This document shows, piece by piece, positions 47,791 through 60,030 of a stretch of 64,000 bases of DNA. The DNA is from Thereva unica. Lineage: Eukaryota; Arthropoda; Insecta; Diptera; Therevidae. The translations under genes and the position numbers were made by a program. The notes below the pieces were generated by a model, which saw nothing but the letters and a program-made list of their open reading frames with translations, had not been told where the DNA came from and made no database searches. Position 1 is the stretch's first letter; the number at the start of each line of letters is the position of its first letter. The DNA lies in assembly GCA_949987705.1 (NCBI GenBank), contig OX465283.1, positions 78,439,720-78,503,719 on the forward strand. The letters are read 5' to 3'.

Positions 47791-50700
47791 TTAGTAACTT
47801 CGACCAAACAAAGTGTAAAACTTAGGCTTATTGCGACACGCAGGATGAATGCACTTATCGGTGGCAGCGATTGTAGCTGGTTGATCAAAGGGTATACAGA
47901 GACCCTTTGCACCCATTGCTGGAGCTCCTGGTTCTGCATCTTCATCTCTAAAAAAATAATCAAAGGAATGAAATTTTATTGCACAAAATTTAAAATATGT
48001 GCAGATATTTACCTTGCACTATCCGCTTTGATTTTATCCTCGCACGGTATTTCTCCGCAAAATGGTGATAAAATAATATTTTTAGTATCCAAGAACTTGC
48101 AAAAATCATTCCAATTTTTTGTTGTCTTGGTATGATCAGTTAAATCCTTTTTAGCCTTTGCGTACATACTTTCATGAATAGTTTCCAGCAGTTGGGATAT
48201 CTTTTTATCTACGTCTTCACAAGAGAGGATGAGTTTTTCTCCAGTGTCACGACGTACGGCAACTAGTTGATTTGTTTTCATATCTTTTGGTCCAATTTCA
48301 ACTCTAATTGGAACACCCTTTAACTCCCAGTGATTGAATTTCCATCCAGGAGAATAATTGTCGCTAAAAGTAACGATATATGAGTTTTGTTTAAATCTAA
48401 ATAATTTCTCTGTTACCGATAGTCGCCTTCTACACGAATTCCATTACCTAATAAAAGTTTTTCTAAATTCTTGCAACATTGCAACAGTTGTTCTTTTTCA
48501 TCATCTTTCATATTTACGGTAATCCCGCAAGGAACAATGATAACTTGAATGCATGCTACATGAGGCGGCAGTACTAAGCCTTGATTATCAGCATGCACCA
48601 TTATCATGACACCTATTGTTCTAGTTGTTAAGCCCCATGAGTTTTGATACACATATTGCTTTGTTTGCGTTTCTGGATCCTCGAACACGATATCAAACAT
48701 TTTGGAGAAGTTTTGCCCTAAATGATGACTGGTACCCCCTTGAATGGCACGTCCACTTGCAGAAATGAATCCTTCTACTGTGGTAGTGTAATCCCCACCA
48801 GCAAATTTCTCCTTTTCTGTTTTACGACCTTTCACAACTGGCACGGCCAGCAGATGTGTGTAAACTTGATAATATAAATCTAGAATGGCGAGTACCTCTT
48901 CCTCAGCTTCTTTCTTATTTGCAAAAGCAGTATGTCCTTCTTGCCATAAAAATTCACGAGTACGTAAGAACGGTTGTGGATGCTTGAATTCCCATCTCTA
49001 GAAATATTCAAAGAATTTTTTTATTTAGTTGGATGCATCAAATAAATACATAAGCATCGCGTGGAATAACTTTAGATCAAATATCGATTAGTTTAAATGT
49101 TTCTCTTTATTGAATTTATTTGGTATTTGAATCTTAAAGATATATACATCAATATTCTAAGTCTCCAGCAGACACTGAGATGTTTCCAGTTGCATTGCGG
49201 TGAACATCTCCCGTAAATATCATAAACTCGCACAGCATATCACAGCATTGCCTGCTGGTTTTAAGTGAAAATGACTTCCATCTATTTAATATTCCTTAAT
49301 ATACACTCACAAATATACAAAATGTGTTGCAATGTTTGGAAATTAATTTGTTTGTCCTTAACTTATTTCACAAAGCTTGGGCGCGGGATGACTGGAATAA
49401 TGTAGTTTTTAGTAAACACTACATTATCCCAGTCCTACATCTTCGGATATTTGTGTGATATGCTTAGGAAAAATAATTTAATTTCCAAAACATGCAACAC
49501 ACTTTTGAGTCCGTGTTGTATCTCTGACTGAATAGTGTACGAAATGTAACAGACACATTTACATTTTCCGCCAACGCAATGCCTTTCTTGTACCAATATA
49601 TTCTTCAATAAACGCTTATTAAATGCTTCCACAAGTAATTGTACAGCATTGATAAAAAAAACCACACAAATTTAGGATAAGAATCGTTTCTTATTTTAAA
49701 AATGTTACTTACCACAACGTTATTCCATTGATTCAACTTAATTGGCAAGTCTCTGTATGACTGAATCCATTTCGCATAGGCTGGATACATTACAGTTTCC
49801 GAGGTTGGACGTACAGCAATTGGTTCTGCTAAGTCCGATTCTCCTGACTTTGTAACCCAAGCAACCTCAGGAGCAAAATCAGCAATATGTGTTTTTTCCT
49901 TTTCAAGAGCTGCACGAGAAACGAAGATTGGGAAATAGCATTCCTTGACTCCTAGTTTAGTTATTTCAGCATCAAACCAATTTTTAATTATCTTCCAAAT
50001 AGCAAACGACCAGTGCCTTAAGATATAACAACCAGATACATCATAATATTCAATTAGTTCTCCTTTTGTTATGACCTAAAGGAATTTATTTTAAAAAAAT
50101 ACATAATTTTTAAATAACAGATTTACCTGTGCGTACCACTCTGGAAGGTTATCCTCTTTAGTAGCCTCTAAACCAAGTCTAGTTTGTTTTTTAACTCCTG
50201 ATCCTGAAGATTTTGCGGATTCTGTAGGGGATTTAGTGGCTTCCTGTTTCAAAGTTTTCTGCTTTACATTTTCCTTCGAAGTCGGCTTTTCTTTAGGGAC
50301 AGATTTTTCTTTTGAACCTCCACGTGTTGCTACGGGAAAATCAGTTCCTGTTAAAGTTTTATACTGGACTTTTAAATCTAGTAAAAGCTTCACTTCTGCA
50401 TCTATTTGTTCCTTTGCAGCTTTGTTGCCTTTAAGCTGCCTAACCTTGTCTCCTTGAGCAGTTATTCGTCTCGTCAACTCTGCAACTTCATCATTTGCAT
50501 TTCCTGAAGCCATTTCTGATTTTGATGAAGAATCAACTTGAGCATCAGGAGTCCAATCCTTTCCAGTAAGATCTTTATAATTTGCTTTTAACGAAAGCAG
50601 TGCTTTTACTTCTGAATCTATTGTAGATTTTTGGGCTTTCTCACTTTTAAGTTTTCGTATTTTATCACCTTGTTCTTTGATATTTTGTAATACTTCTGCT

Positions 50701-53700
50701 ACACTTGCTTTGCTGGTATCACCAGTATTAGTAGGAGGAGTAAGAGGAGTCCCTGCAGCTACAGGATTATTAACAACTGCACCTGGTTTCCAATCTTTTC
50801 CAGTTAAAGCCTTGTATTCGTTTTTAAAAGCAAGTAGCACCTTTACTTCCCTATCAATAATCGATTTATCTGATTTTTCTGATTTCAGCTGACGGATTTT
50901 GTCTCCTTGATCGGAAATGTTCTTCAAAATATCAGCTTCTGAACTATCACTTTTTGACGCGGTTTTATCTGGTATTGTCTTATCAGCGACATTTTTTACT
51001 TCAACTGGAGGCTTCCAATCTTGCCCTGTTTTTTCCTTGAACTGCGTTTTCAGTGAAAGAAGCACCTTAACTTGTGCGTCGATATCTGCCTTTGGAGCTT
51101 TTTTGGCTTTTAAATCTCTTACTAACTCACCTTGTTTTTTTATTTCTTCATTCAATTGATTGCCATCACCTGTAAAACAGAGCAAAATGAATTATATATG
51201 AGAGTTCTTGCTGTGATATTGTTTTATGTTTTTACCAGTAATTTCTGCTGGCTTAGCAGGTTGGGTGCCATTGGCTGGAGGGTCAGACGATGGTTTCCAA
51301 TCTTTTCCAGTCATGGATTTATATTCTGCTTTTAAAGTAAGGAGAGTTTTGACTTCCTTATCAAGAAGATCTTTTGGTGCTTTCTTCGATTTAAGATCTC
51401 GTACTATATCCCCTTGGCTTCTAATTTTCCCATCTAATTCCGCAGGATTACTGGAAACCTGGAATTTCACATGTTTGTAATTTTCCTCAAAAATCAAAGA
51501 TTTTCAAAATTTATATTTTCAAATTTTTTAGGCAATTAATTTTTGATGAAGTTTATTACATATACATACATATATCGAAATAAAATTTTTAAATTTAACC
51601 AACTAAAATAGTTCTCAAATATCATCCAACGAATCTTCAAAATATGTCGTGTATTGTTTTGATGAATTTAAGAAATTTTTGTTCTAAGATTTTTTATGGT
51701 ACAAAAATTATTAAATAAAGCTATTTGCCTAGTAGTAAGCTTGATTTGAAGGATAGAGGAGAAAAGATAGGTTAGGGGTCTGGAGGGGGCGTGAGTAGAT
51801 GTCGATGAAACTTGCGTTTGAAGTCTGAGATACATATAATATGAGTCCGGACACACCGACTGTGGAAGAAAAAATAACTACTACTAAAACGTAATGTGCG
51901 CGAAGAGGAGGGCTGTAGCGTGTGGGGGTGAACCGAGCTGGCTAGTCTTGTGTTGCGGGAAAAAAGTTGCCGTGTAGGCAGGAGGTTTCTAATTTCAGTG
52001 GAACAGTCGCTATGGTAATAGCGGTAAAATTTGCTAAGCGGTAAAATTTGCTACATTCCTACGGTGGCTTAAAAGGTCGATGGAAGAGCAAAGGGTGCTA
52101 TCGCCAATGAGTTTGATGGCACGATTTTTCACCTTCTCCAGCCAAGCCAAGATTGTTTTTGGGGCGCCTGCCCAGATATACGAGTTGTATTCAAGGCGGG
52201 GCCGAATGTAGAACTTGTATATTGTAGCCAGGGCAGTTGGCTGAAGGAGGAACTTGCATCTCTTGAGGAGTACCAGGCATTTGTAAGTTTGTTTGGCGAT
52301 TTGGACAATGTGATTATTCCATCGCAGATCTGAAGATAAGGTTACGCCTAGGATGTTAAGAGATGAGTCAGCCATTTCATTCTTTTTGCCCTCTGACATA
52401 GAGGGACAGGTGGTGCAGGTTTTTGTAAAGAAAAGACAGTACTTTGTTTTGGTTGCGTTGAATTCGAAACGATTCGATTGTATCGCCTTTATTTAATCTA
52501 ATTCACGATCATTACAAACAAGTTATCTATCCACGGTGGCACCTTCGCCTACATTTACTTGAACCTACGCCTTCCCATTTGAAAAAAGGCTTGTCAACAT
52601 TCCATTTCTACAGGTCATCATTGCAGTCAACTTCTCCACAAATTACACTCCGCTCTGTACTAGTGGTAACTACACCCGAGCTTGAACCTTTACTGCATAC
52701 AGAATCTACGCTTGTATTATTGATTTTAATTTTGTTCATTGTATTTTGATTTTCACAATGTTTGTATATTTTACAACTTAGTTTATCTTCATCTGAAGAA
52801 ATTGCAGTTTGTGCACAAGAGGTAACAGCATGCCAAACTCCGCCTTCTGCTGTGCAATCATCAGTACAAGATATTCAGCTTTCTGTCGATGATGTGCTTC
52901 GTTCTACCGTTCAAAAAACCCCAGAAGAATCAGGAGAAGGATCGTATGATGATCGTATGTTTTTGGAGTGTGAGGCTTGTGATGATACAACACCAGATAT
53001 TACTCCAAAAAAATTTCCCCAAGTTTATATGTAGTTGACTCTACTGAAACGACCACTTCATACACCACCATTCTGTACGCCACCAGAAAAAGAAAATCCA
53101 ACAGCAAAACGAAAAAGAACTCAGTATCAGCTGTTATAAGAAAACAATTGCGAACACCTCCCGGAAACAAAGATATGAAGCAAGACCAATATCCCAGACC
53201 ATGAAAAGTTTTTGCTTATCTGATATATCCAGATGTACATACATGAACTCCCATCACACGTGTTTTTTGAAAAATTCTCTGACAACATCGATATCGCCGC
53301 CCTAAGAAAGATATTGAATTTGCTAAGTCAAGATTCGACTGCGTCGCACACTTCATAGCAAAGATTCCGACGAAAAAAGACGCCGGCAACAGACTGAAAA
53401 AAGAGCGTTACAACAGAATGTGTGAAATGCGATGTTGAATTGTGTGTTGAATATTTCTAACAATATGGGCCTTTTCGTAAACGCATACGTATGCTTTGCA
53501 ACGCTGCAACGAGTTCGTAAACGCAGATGATCCAAAGTCATTCGTTCGGAAACGTACAAGATTCAAGTTTGTTGCGCAACAGTCAATGCAACAGCGCAGC
53601 CAATTTCGAATGTATGCATACGTATGCGAAAAGAAGTTTGCGCTGCTTTGTTGCCTATGCGTTGTTGCTCAATTGCTCTGTTGCTTTGACGTTTACGAAA

Positions 53701-56229
53701 AGGCCCTATAGGCCCAATTACAATGACCGGATCTACGCGGATTGAAATGTCAAAAGAACGCATCAGAACGGATAGGAAACTGCACCGATTACAATGAACG
53801 GATCAGTTCGCATTTAAACGTCAAAGTTTTTATATCCACTCTTTGCCTTGTTGTACAGTACTTCGTAATCTTTCACCTCTGCGATTAACTGCTCGTCCGA
53901 AAACATTTTTAAAAACATAACAAACCAAACCTTAAACATTCACAGCTTTTGTTTACCAAAAATTTGACAGCTCAATCCGGCGATTTCTAAACAAACTAAA
54001 ACGAATCCGGCACAGATGCGATCAAATGCGTTTGAATCCGTTCATTGTAATCGGTTAAAAGGAAAACGCATGCTTGGAAAACCACTTTGACAGTTCAATC
54101 CGATTCTGTTCCGCTCTAATCCGGTCATTGTAATTGGGCCTTATCACTTTATTCCTATAAATTAGAATGTCTTATATTCTTTCATTTATTTTTATTTTAG
54201 TCAGGTACAGAAACACCTTTCCTTATTATTTTATAACATTATAATAATTTTATTCAGGTTATTAAAAACCTTTTCTTTTCTTTTTTATAATACAAATAAA
54301 ATTAGTTTTTATAATAAAAAGAACTAAAACACATTTTATTTTTATTTTTTTCTTCCATGACTTTTGACCAACATTACATACAAATATGTATAAGCACCTC
54401 GCGCAGCCGCCCCCATAGAAAAGTTTATTTTTTGCTAATCGATTTTTGAGCCCTACACGAAATTTCAAAGCAATTGGGCAGTTTTTAGGCTACTGTCGCT
54501 AAATGGGTAAAAAATGCTAAAGTATTGTTTTAAATTATATTTAACTTAATTTTTTATTAAAGGTTGGAAGTTGGAATTCTTGTCGGGCATTCTAATAGCC
54601 TAATTGATTGAATATGGTTAGCCTTTGCGATTTCTTAAGAAAACTCATTCAGCGCATAAGTAATCTGCGTCGTTGAACTTTTGCAAATGGAGTAGCAGTG
54701 GAAATCACTTTAGAATGACAATTTCTAGTAAAACCATGATGGTCCAACGTTTTTTTACCCACCAGCAAAATATTTGAATTACCCAAAATAACAACTATGT
54801 GTTTTTGACTCTTAACCCTTTGTTCCGTTCCACGTTCGTCACTTGGTACAATGTCCAGTGGAAAGTTTAGCTCATAAATATTAATTAACAATTTAGGATA
54901 ACACCCACACCCAAGAATTACAGAACGCTGTATCTAGAATATCAACTGACACTCACGTTTCGTTTAATTTTGATATTTCTAAGTACCTAAAACAAATTCA
55001 GCTTACGCTTTATAGAATTTCTCGAATTATAACGAAATAATAATATTGGTACTTACTGTTTTAACCTCTTCTGGTGTACTAGCCTTTTTCAAACCAGAGG
55101 TCGGCGCCTCTTTTGTATGACCGTCTGGAATAAAGAATAGTACAACAGGAGAACTAACACCGGATTGTAGGCTTGGAGGTGAATACGCATTATCAACCTT
55201 AAAGAAACCTCGCCTCTGAAGCTGTATTATATCACCCTTTTTACATTTCTTCAATTCAGGATCACCCAACATTTCAATTTCATCCTTAAATAAAAAAAAT
55301 AGGATACATTTTATATTAGTAAAGGGCAAAAGAAAAATACCCGGGTTTTGTGACCTATATACTGCTTAAAATCTTCATCCTTAGCCAATACTGCTTTGCT
55401 TATGATATGATCAAAATATACACAGAATGTTGGTGGATATTCCTCTTTATCCAGTTCACACAACCACGTAAGCTTCAGAGTCTTCTTGAAATCTTTATTA
55501 TCTAAATTTAGCGATGCATCAATTGAGGTAATTTTTTCGTTTTGTTTATGAATTTTATTGATCATGAGATTTCCCCAATTTATGAAGGTTGCATTTTCAC
55601 CTTCCTTTAGGGCTTCGGCGTCAGCATAATCAATTAAAATGCGGGGTCCAAGCCAAATAATCTTCTTTCCAACACTTTCATTTTTGGGATGTGCTGGAAC
55701 TTCAATTGCTTCCTTTTTAGCCCCAGCAACGTTTACAACTACTTGATTTTCTTTTTCTAAAGCAGTATATCGTGGTGCTATGGGATCAATAACTTTTTTA
55801 TTAAATGCCCATATTTTGTCCCAATTCATAAACACAACAGATTTACTAGACCCTTGAGCTATTATAAATTCTTTAAGACCTTCTACTGTCATACCACGTC
55901 TCAATACTCCTCGAACTGTTGGAAAACGTGGATCGTCCCTTTAAAAAGAAAAATATAATACAACTTTGATTTAAGAACTTATTTTTCTTGCATACCATCC
56001 ATCCACATGACCTTCATCTACAAACCAAGTGAGTTTACGTTTTGACAGAACTGTATTAGTCATGTTCAAGCGGCTGTATTCCCAAATATAGGGCTTTCGT
56101 AGATTTAATGCATCTATAAACCAATAAAACTGATCATCTCGATCGTGATATTCCATAGTACGTAATGTATGCGTAACGTTCTCGATGGCATCAACAATTG
56201 GACAAGCAAAATCGTACGTGGGATAGACT
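47791..56229 (-). CDS. EPRS: Bifunctional glutamyl-prolyl-tRNA synthetase, 3' nine exons (5' exons outside window)
   Basis: Cytosolic enzyme that charges tRNA-Glu and tRNA-Pro; part of the multi-synthetase complex in animals. Exons, 5' to 3' on the minus strand: 55996-56229, 55341-55938, 55057-55284, 51236-51458, 50127-51169, 49713-50075, 48417-48997, 48013-48363, 47791-47947. All introns are GT-AG and the phases close exactly, giving 1258 residues to the TAA at 47791-47793. Residues 1-353 are the C-terminal half of class I GluRS ([22 protein letters not shown]-like LSKRK, then the beta-barrel anticodon domain). About 355-710 hold five WHEP repeats with recurrent GKDWKP ends. From ~760 comes class II ProRS (RPTSET, motif 2 with [10 protein letters not shown] and [15 protein letters not shown], and the C-terminal end YTLFGRSY). 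The first exon seen starts mid-codon, so roughly 450 residues with the GST-like and HIGH parts lie further right. No stop or frameshift is seen; it looks functional. Confidence 0.96.
48998..49712 (-). other. EPRS intron, 715 bp
   Basis: Lies between the two exons that carry ProRS motif 2; the splice sites are GTAAGT (at 49707-49712) and AG next to 48997. AT-rich. GCATAATGTAGTTTTT-like short inverted strings occur near 49400-49430 (AATGTAGTTTTTAGTAAACA, CTACATTATCCCAGTC). No recognisable element. Confidence 0.6.
51725..52475 (-). mobile_element. Jockey-like LINE fragment in an EPRS intron (copy 5)
   Basis: RT C-terminal part on the minus strand (52034-52399: [53 protein letters not shown]). 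Then the C-terminal and part of the 3' region to about 51725, lacking the last ~100 bp and poly(A). Same orientation as EPRS. Frame broken after 52034. Confidence 0.85.
52782..53139 (+). pseudogene. Possible coding relic of unknown origin
   Basis: After an AG (52780-52781) the frame reads [33 protein letters not shown] and so on to VYM and TAG (53032-53034). It then continues in the same frame as [20 protein letters not shown] and NPTAKRKR to TAA at 53137-53139. Composition (Ser, Pro, Thr and Glu rich, basic end) looks protein-like, and persistence of sense across a single stop suggests a decayed exon or transposon ORF. It lies antisense in an EPRS intron. No family recognised. Confidence 0.35.
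53467..53706. repeat. 240 bp MITE, TAT target duplication (first of a tandem pair)
   Basis: The ends GGGCCTTTTCGTAAACG and CGTTTACGAAAAGGCCC are a 17 bp perfect inverted pair, flanked by TAT (53464-53466, 53707-53709). GCATACGTATGC occurs near both ends as a subterminal palindrome. Non-coding. Confidence 0.88.
53710..54141. repeat. 432 bp MITE, TAT target duplication (second of a tandem pair)
   Basis: A 23 bp perfect inverted pair starting AGGCCCAATTACAATGACCG, flanked by TAT (53707-53709, 54142-54144). A second internal inverted pair, ACCGATTACAATGAACGGAT (53785-53804) and ATCCGTTCATTGTAATCGGT, is a diverged repeat of the ends. It abuts the preceding MITE with only the shared TAT between them. 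Confidence 0.88.
54145..55056 (-). other. Rest of the large EPRS intron
   Basis: AT-rich, no recognised element; ends at the GTAAGT donor (55051-55056). The whole intron (51459-55056, 3.6 kb) is far larger than the 51-66 bp introns in the rest of the gene, because of the insertions listed separately. Confidence 0.6.
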
Positions 56230-57430
56230 CTGAAATAAAAAATAAATATGAAGCAGTTGCAATTTTATAAAAAATGCAGGCAAAGCAAAACAAGAAAGAT
56301 AGTAAATAACATCAGGTGCGTCCTTTATACAAAGTGATCAAGATCAGATCAGCCGAGCAACAAAAGAACGGGTTGAATCGCGGAAGAAATTTAGGTTTTT
56401 AAGGGAAGGTTCTAGTCAACGGCTCGAGAAAGTCAATCGTTTTTGTCATTTTTTTAGGATAGAAGGAACTCGAATAAAAACAAGCGGTTTTTTGTGGTTG
56501 TAGATGGACCACTAAAGTTTTTAAATATATTTTTTATTTTCGAAAATTCAAAATGGCGGCTCCAGCCAAACCCTTGCGAGTCCGTGTGCGTAGCAAACTC
56601 ATCTACGGGGTGCACTCCCCACGGTCCTCCAGGTCTCTCAAATGCGTGAAATTGAAATATAAGTTAGTTAAATAAATTTGGAGGGTCTTATATAAAAAAT
56701 TGAAGTAATTCGACAAAAAAAAGGAACAAAAATTAGATTTGATTTTTTTTAGATTTTTCAGCTATTTTTTTTGTTTTGTTTAAATTTTTGAATAAATAAT
56801 TTATATAAGATAATTCAATTTATCTTTCGGAATTTTCTAATTTGAAATGAATCGGTTCAGTAGTTTTTGAAGTTATAGTACACCGCGTACTGAAATATAG
56901 AATCCAGAGAAAATCCAGTTTGAAGTTGGGAAAGTTTTAAGCCGGATTTTCGTCAAGTAAAAAAGTGATTCTCACGAGATTCTGGTTGCTGACGTTAATC
57001 AGCAATGCCAGGACCATACACGATGCCTTCCTCTTCTTCATAATCCTCGGTTAGCTGCAATTCTCCTTGTCGTTTCTGAATTCTCCGCTGTCTGACTATG
57101 TCCTGGAGATCATTTTCCGCTTGCGGTCGCTCCGTTCTACTCCGCTCTAAACAATGCACGCTACACTTTGAAGCGCTGTAACTTTCACAAAAATGCGAAA
57201 AGCGCAAAACGGGTTTGGAAACTTATTTTTAAGATTTTTGTTGTGTTCTGCCGTTTTTAAAACTTATTAAAATAATTTATACAAATACTTAATTGACTTC
57301 TAAATTTATTATTTATTTGAGCAAATTGACAATTCTTCCATACAAAGGATGCTTCCATTTACAATACAGCGAGAAGCTGTGTTCGACATAACGTGTTGCT
57401 CTGTGTCCTTCGGTGTTAGACAAAATGGTA
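56230..57430 (-). other. Upstream EPRS intron, no exon recognised
   Basis: Upstream of the first visible EPRS exon (acceptor AG at 56230-56231). The minus strand shows no GluRS HIGH region here. Open frame 56995-57207 is acidic/charged but has no synthetase motif and no clear splice sites. Confidence 0.5.
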
Positions 57431-57437
57431 TACTTAG

Positions 57438-57592
57438 CCGGGCCGTATACCAAAGCTGCATATGCGTCATATGCAGCTTTGCGTCACTTTTGTATGAAGA
57501 TAAATGTAGAAAGCGGCATGTGACGATATGATATAAAAAAAGAGCGAAATGTCGCTAATAAGCATGCGAACCTTTGGTATACGGTCGGCCTT
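57438..57592. repeat. ~155 bp inverted-repeat element at the end of the Tc1-like relic
   Basis: GGGCCGTATACCAAAG at the left and CTTTGGTATACGGTCGGCC at the right are inverted copies. GCTGCATATGCGTCATATGCAGC near the left end is a perfect smaller palindrome apart from its centre. No clear target duplication. Confidence 0.6.
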
Positions 57593-57689
57593 GATTTCAT
57601 GAAAAATGCGATATGCGTGTTCATTTTTGTTTGAGAAGTAAAACCTGAAACAGAACCAATTCCTTCGGTCTGAGCATTTGACATTTCCA

Positions 57690-58345
57690 TTAGCTTTTAA
57701 TGAAACAACCCAATGTCGTTGACCTCCGGCGGCAGACAAACACCCCCATACCATCACAGCACCCCCTCCGTGCTTTACAGTCTTTTTGACATGTTTATTT
57801 AAAAATTCGTCCCCTGGTTTGCGCCACACATATCGTTTTCCATCGAAGCCAAAAAGGTTAAATTTGCTCTCATCGTAAAGGTTTTATTCAAAACAATAGG
57901 GGAAATTTCGTATCATTCAATCAGTACCAATTACCTTACTCCAGAAGTCAAACTCCTTTTCAATGTATTCACGAGCAAATTTTAGACTTGCTTTCCTATT
58001 TTTTTCTGTTATGCAAGGATTTTCTCTCGCTATTCGGCCGTTTAATTTTGCTCTTGGGATGCACGCTCCTGGATATTCAAGATGGACATTCTTTCCGAAC
58101 GACTCGGGATCTTTCTTAATTTTACGCACGATAAATTTTTCTTCCTTTTCTGTTAATTTTTTGTTTGTACTGGTTCTTGCCTTATCTACAATTCTTCCTT
58201 TTTCTTTATAGCGTTTAATAATGTCGTGGACTGTAGATTTGCTTTTGTTAACTATCTCAGCGATTTCCCGCTGCGTTTTTCCTTTTTTTTAAATTATCCA
58301 TTATAATTTCTCGATCACTTAGAGTAGATCTTCGTCTGGCAGCTA
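57690..58345 (-). pseudogene. Tc1-like transposase relic
   Basis: Minus strand. DNA-binding helix-turn-helix part at about 58195-58345 (STLSDREIIMDN, KTQREIAEIVNKSKSTVHDI, IKRYKEKGRI). Catalytic domain: PCITEKNRKASLKFAREYI (57950-58010), then DESKFNLFGFDGKRYVWRKPG (57790-57865) and KTVKHGGGAVMVWGCLSAAG (57725-57785), the usual DDE block order. A run of T at 58280 breaks the frame in the HTH, a gap follows the first catalytic part, and the third acidic residue region is lost. It would have moved DNA by cut-and-paste at TA; it is not functional now. Confidence 0.85.
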
Positions 58346-58744
58346 TCACACTTGTTTTCCTTTATAATTTGAAAGTAAAACTGATGCCCTTTGTTTATGG
58401 TAGTTGTGCATCGTAAAAATGCCCGTTTTGGATAACAGTTTATTTTATTGTACCTACTTCGATTGTTATAATTGCCCGATTTACAGTGTGAACACATTTT
58501 TGGTCTTCATTTGAATTTTTATTTTTATTGTTATGAAAGTAATTGTTGATTTTTTTTTTTTTAAATTATGTTTTTTAAAATATATAATATTTATTGTAAA
58601 AAAAACTTTTAAAAACTACTCAAAAATGACAGAAGTACTTGCCCGACTTTCAATGTAAGTCACTGTCACTGTAAATGGATTTATTATTATTTTATTATGA
58701 TAAAATTAGCCCGATTTTCAGAGAAAAATTTAAGGGTAGGGTAC

Positions 58745-60030
58745 GGGAGTGAGCCGAGTAGTCTTGCTACTTACTTATAACGAGGACATTGCATCTCTTG
58801 AGAAACACAAGTCATTGGGAGGCTTTTTTGGCGATTTGGAATATGTCATTATTCCATCGCAGATCCTCCGTTAAAGTCAGCCGTTAGATTCTCTTTACCA
58901 TTAGATAGGATAAATACATAGGTCTGTGCAAATTTTTGTTGAAGATCAGACAATACTTCATTTGGTGGCGTTAAATTTAACACGATTCAAGTGGCCCCAT
59001 GTAAGAATCGATGTGATATCCCGGTTGATCGAAGGGGACATCAGTTCACGGTGGTAAAGACAAGATCTGGCACGTGCTTGTCTTATATTGTCGAAGGAGT
59101 AAGAGAAATGCAAACTACCGCCATCAGCGAAGCAGCGAAGTGTGCTGGAGGGGATTGAGAGCAAGTCCTTATTGAAGATTAATAAAAGTGCGGGTGATAG
59201 AATAAACCCCGGCGGAACATCGGCCGAATTGGTGTGGGGGTAGGATTCGACTCCATCCACTACTTACTTTGATTGAAAGGCCTGAAACGAAGCTCTTAAT
59301 CCAGTTGACGAGCACCCGTCCATTGAGTGGGTGGTATTCTCGAAAGGTTCGATGGAGGTGACATAGCAGAATCGTTCAAAGAAGAGTTCGAAGCGAACAG
59401 AGACGCCAATAAGTCCGCCTTGGGTTTGCTTTCTGTTATCACTTCCTTGTTGTGAATAAAAGGATCTGTTGAGGAGGAAGTAAAATTATTCTTGATGGAA
59501 GTTACTGCCTGTAGTAGAGTTAAGAATCTTATTTCTCAATCTATCATCAAATGATTATTTGACTTTACTGCTTCATTAATATTAGGATTCCTATATAAAA
59601 ACGAAAGAATATGCCGTGGCTACGGATAATTATTTTAATCCAAAGATTGTTAAAATCAGAAACGCACTTTCTGAAACGCCATTTCATTCCAAATATATAT
59701 ATGGCTAATCTCCTATGGGCGGAAAAGTTGTGCATTAAGTGATACCCCGTCACCTGAAATCGACTTAAATCGAGATCTGGTAACATTTGAGTTTCACTCA
59801 GTGCGGGAATATCGGGGCATGAAGTAATAATTCGCACGTAACGGCCATAAAGTCCGCATTCAGTCCCCGAATGTTACAAAAATTAATCATAAAGTTATTG
59901 TCGAACTGGGGTCTGTTTTGCGTGAGGTTCACGACCGCATTTGTAGCCGGCTGCACCGGCAATTAAGGCTGCAGCACCGATGCGGCCGGTAGGAAGCGCG
60001 TGGAGGAGAGTTGTTGTCCGTCAGTCCTTC
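58745..60030 (-). mobile_element. Jockey-like LINE relic, minus strand (copy 6)
   Basis: RT fragment with PPGFILSPALLLIFNKDLL and CFADGGSLHFSYSF (58958-59260), where ADD has become ADG. Linker debris (59280-59560), then the endonuclease start (LSETQMLPDLDLSRFQVTGY at about 59760-59810; NFCNIRGLNADF near 59860-59880). Both 3' end and poly(A) are missing. It contains a large internal deletion. Confidence 0.8.

Noticed and set aside
56995..57207. Missing N-terminal exon of EPRS
   Set aside because: Sequence has no GluRS or GST-like motif and no matching splice sites.
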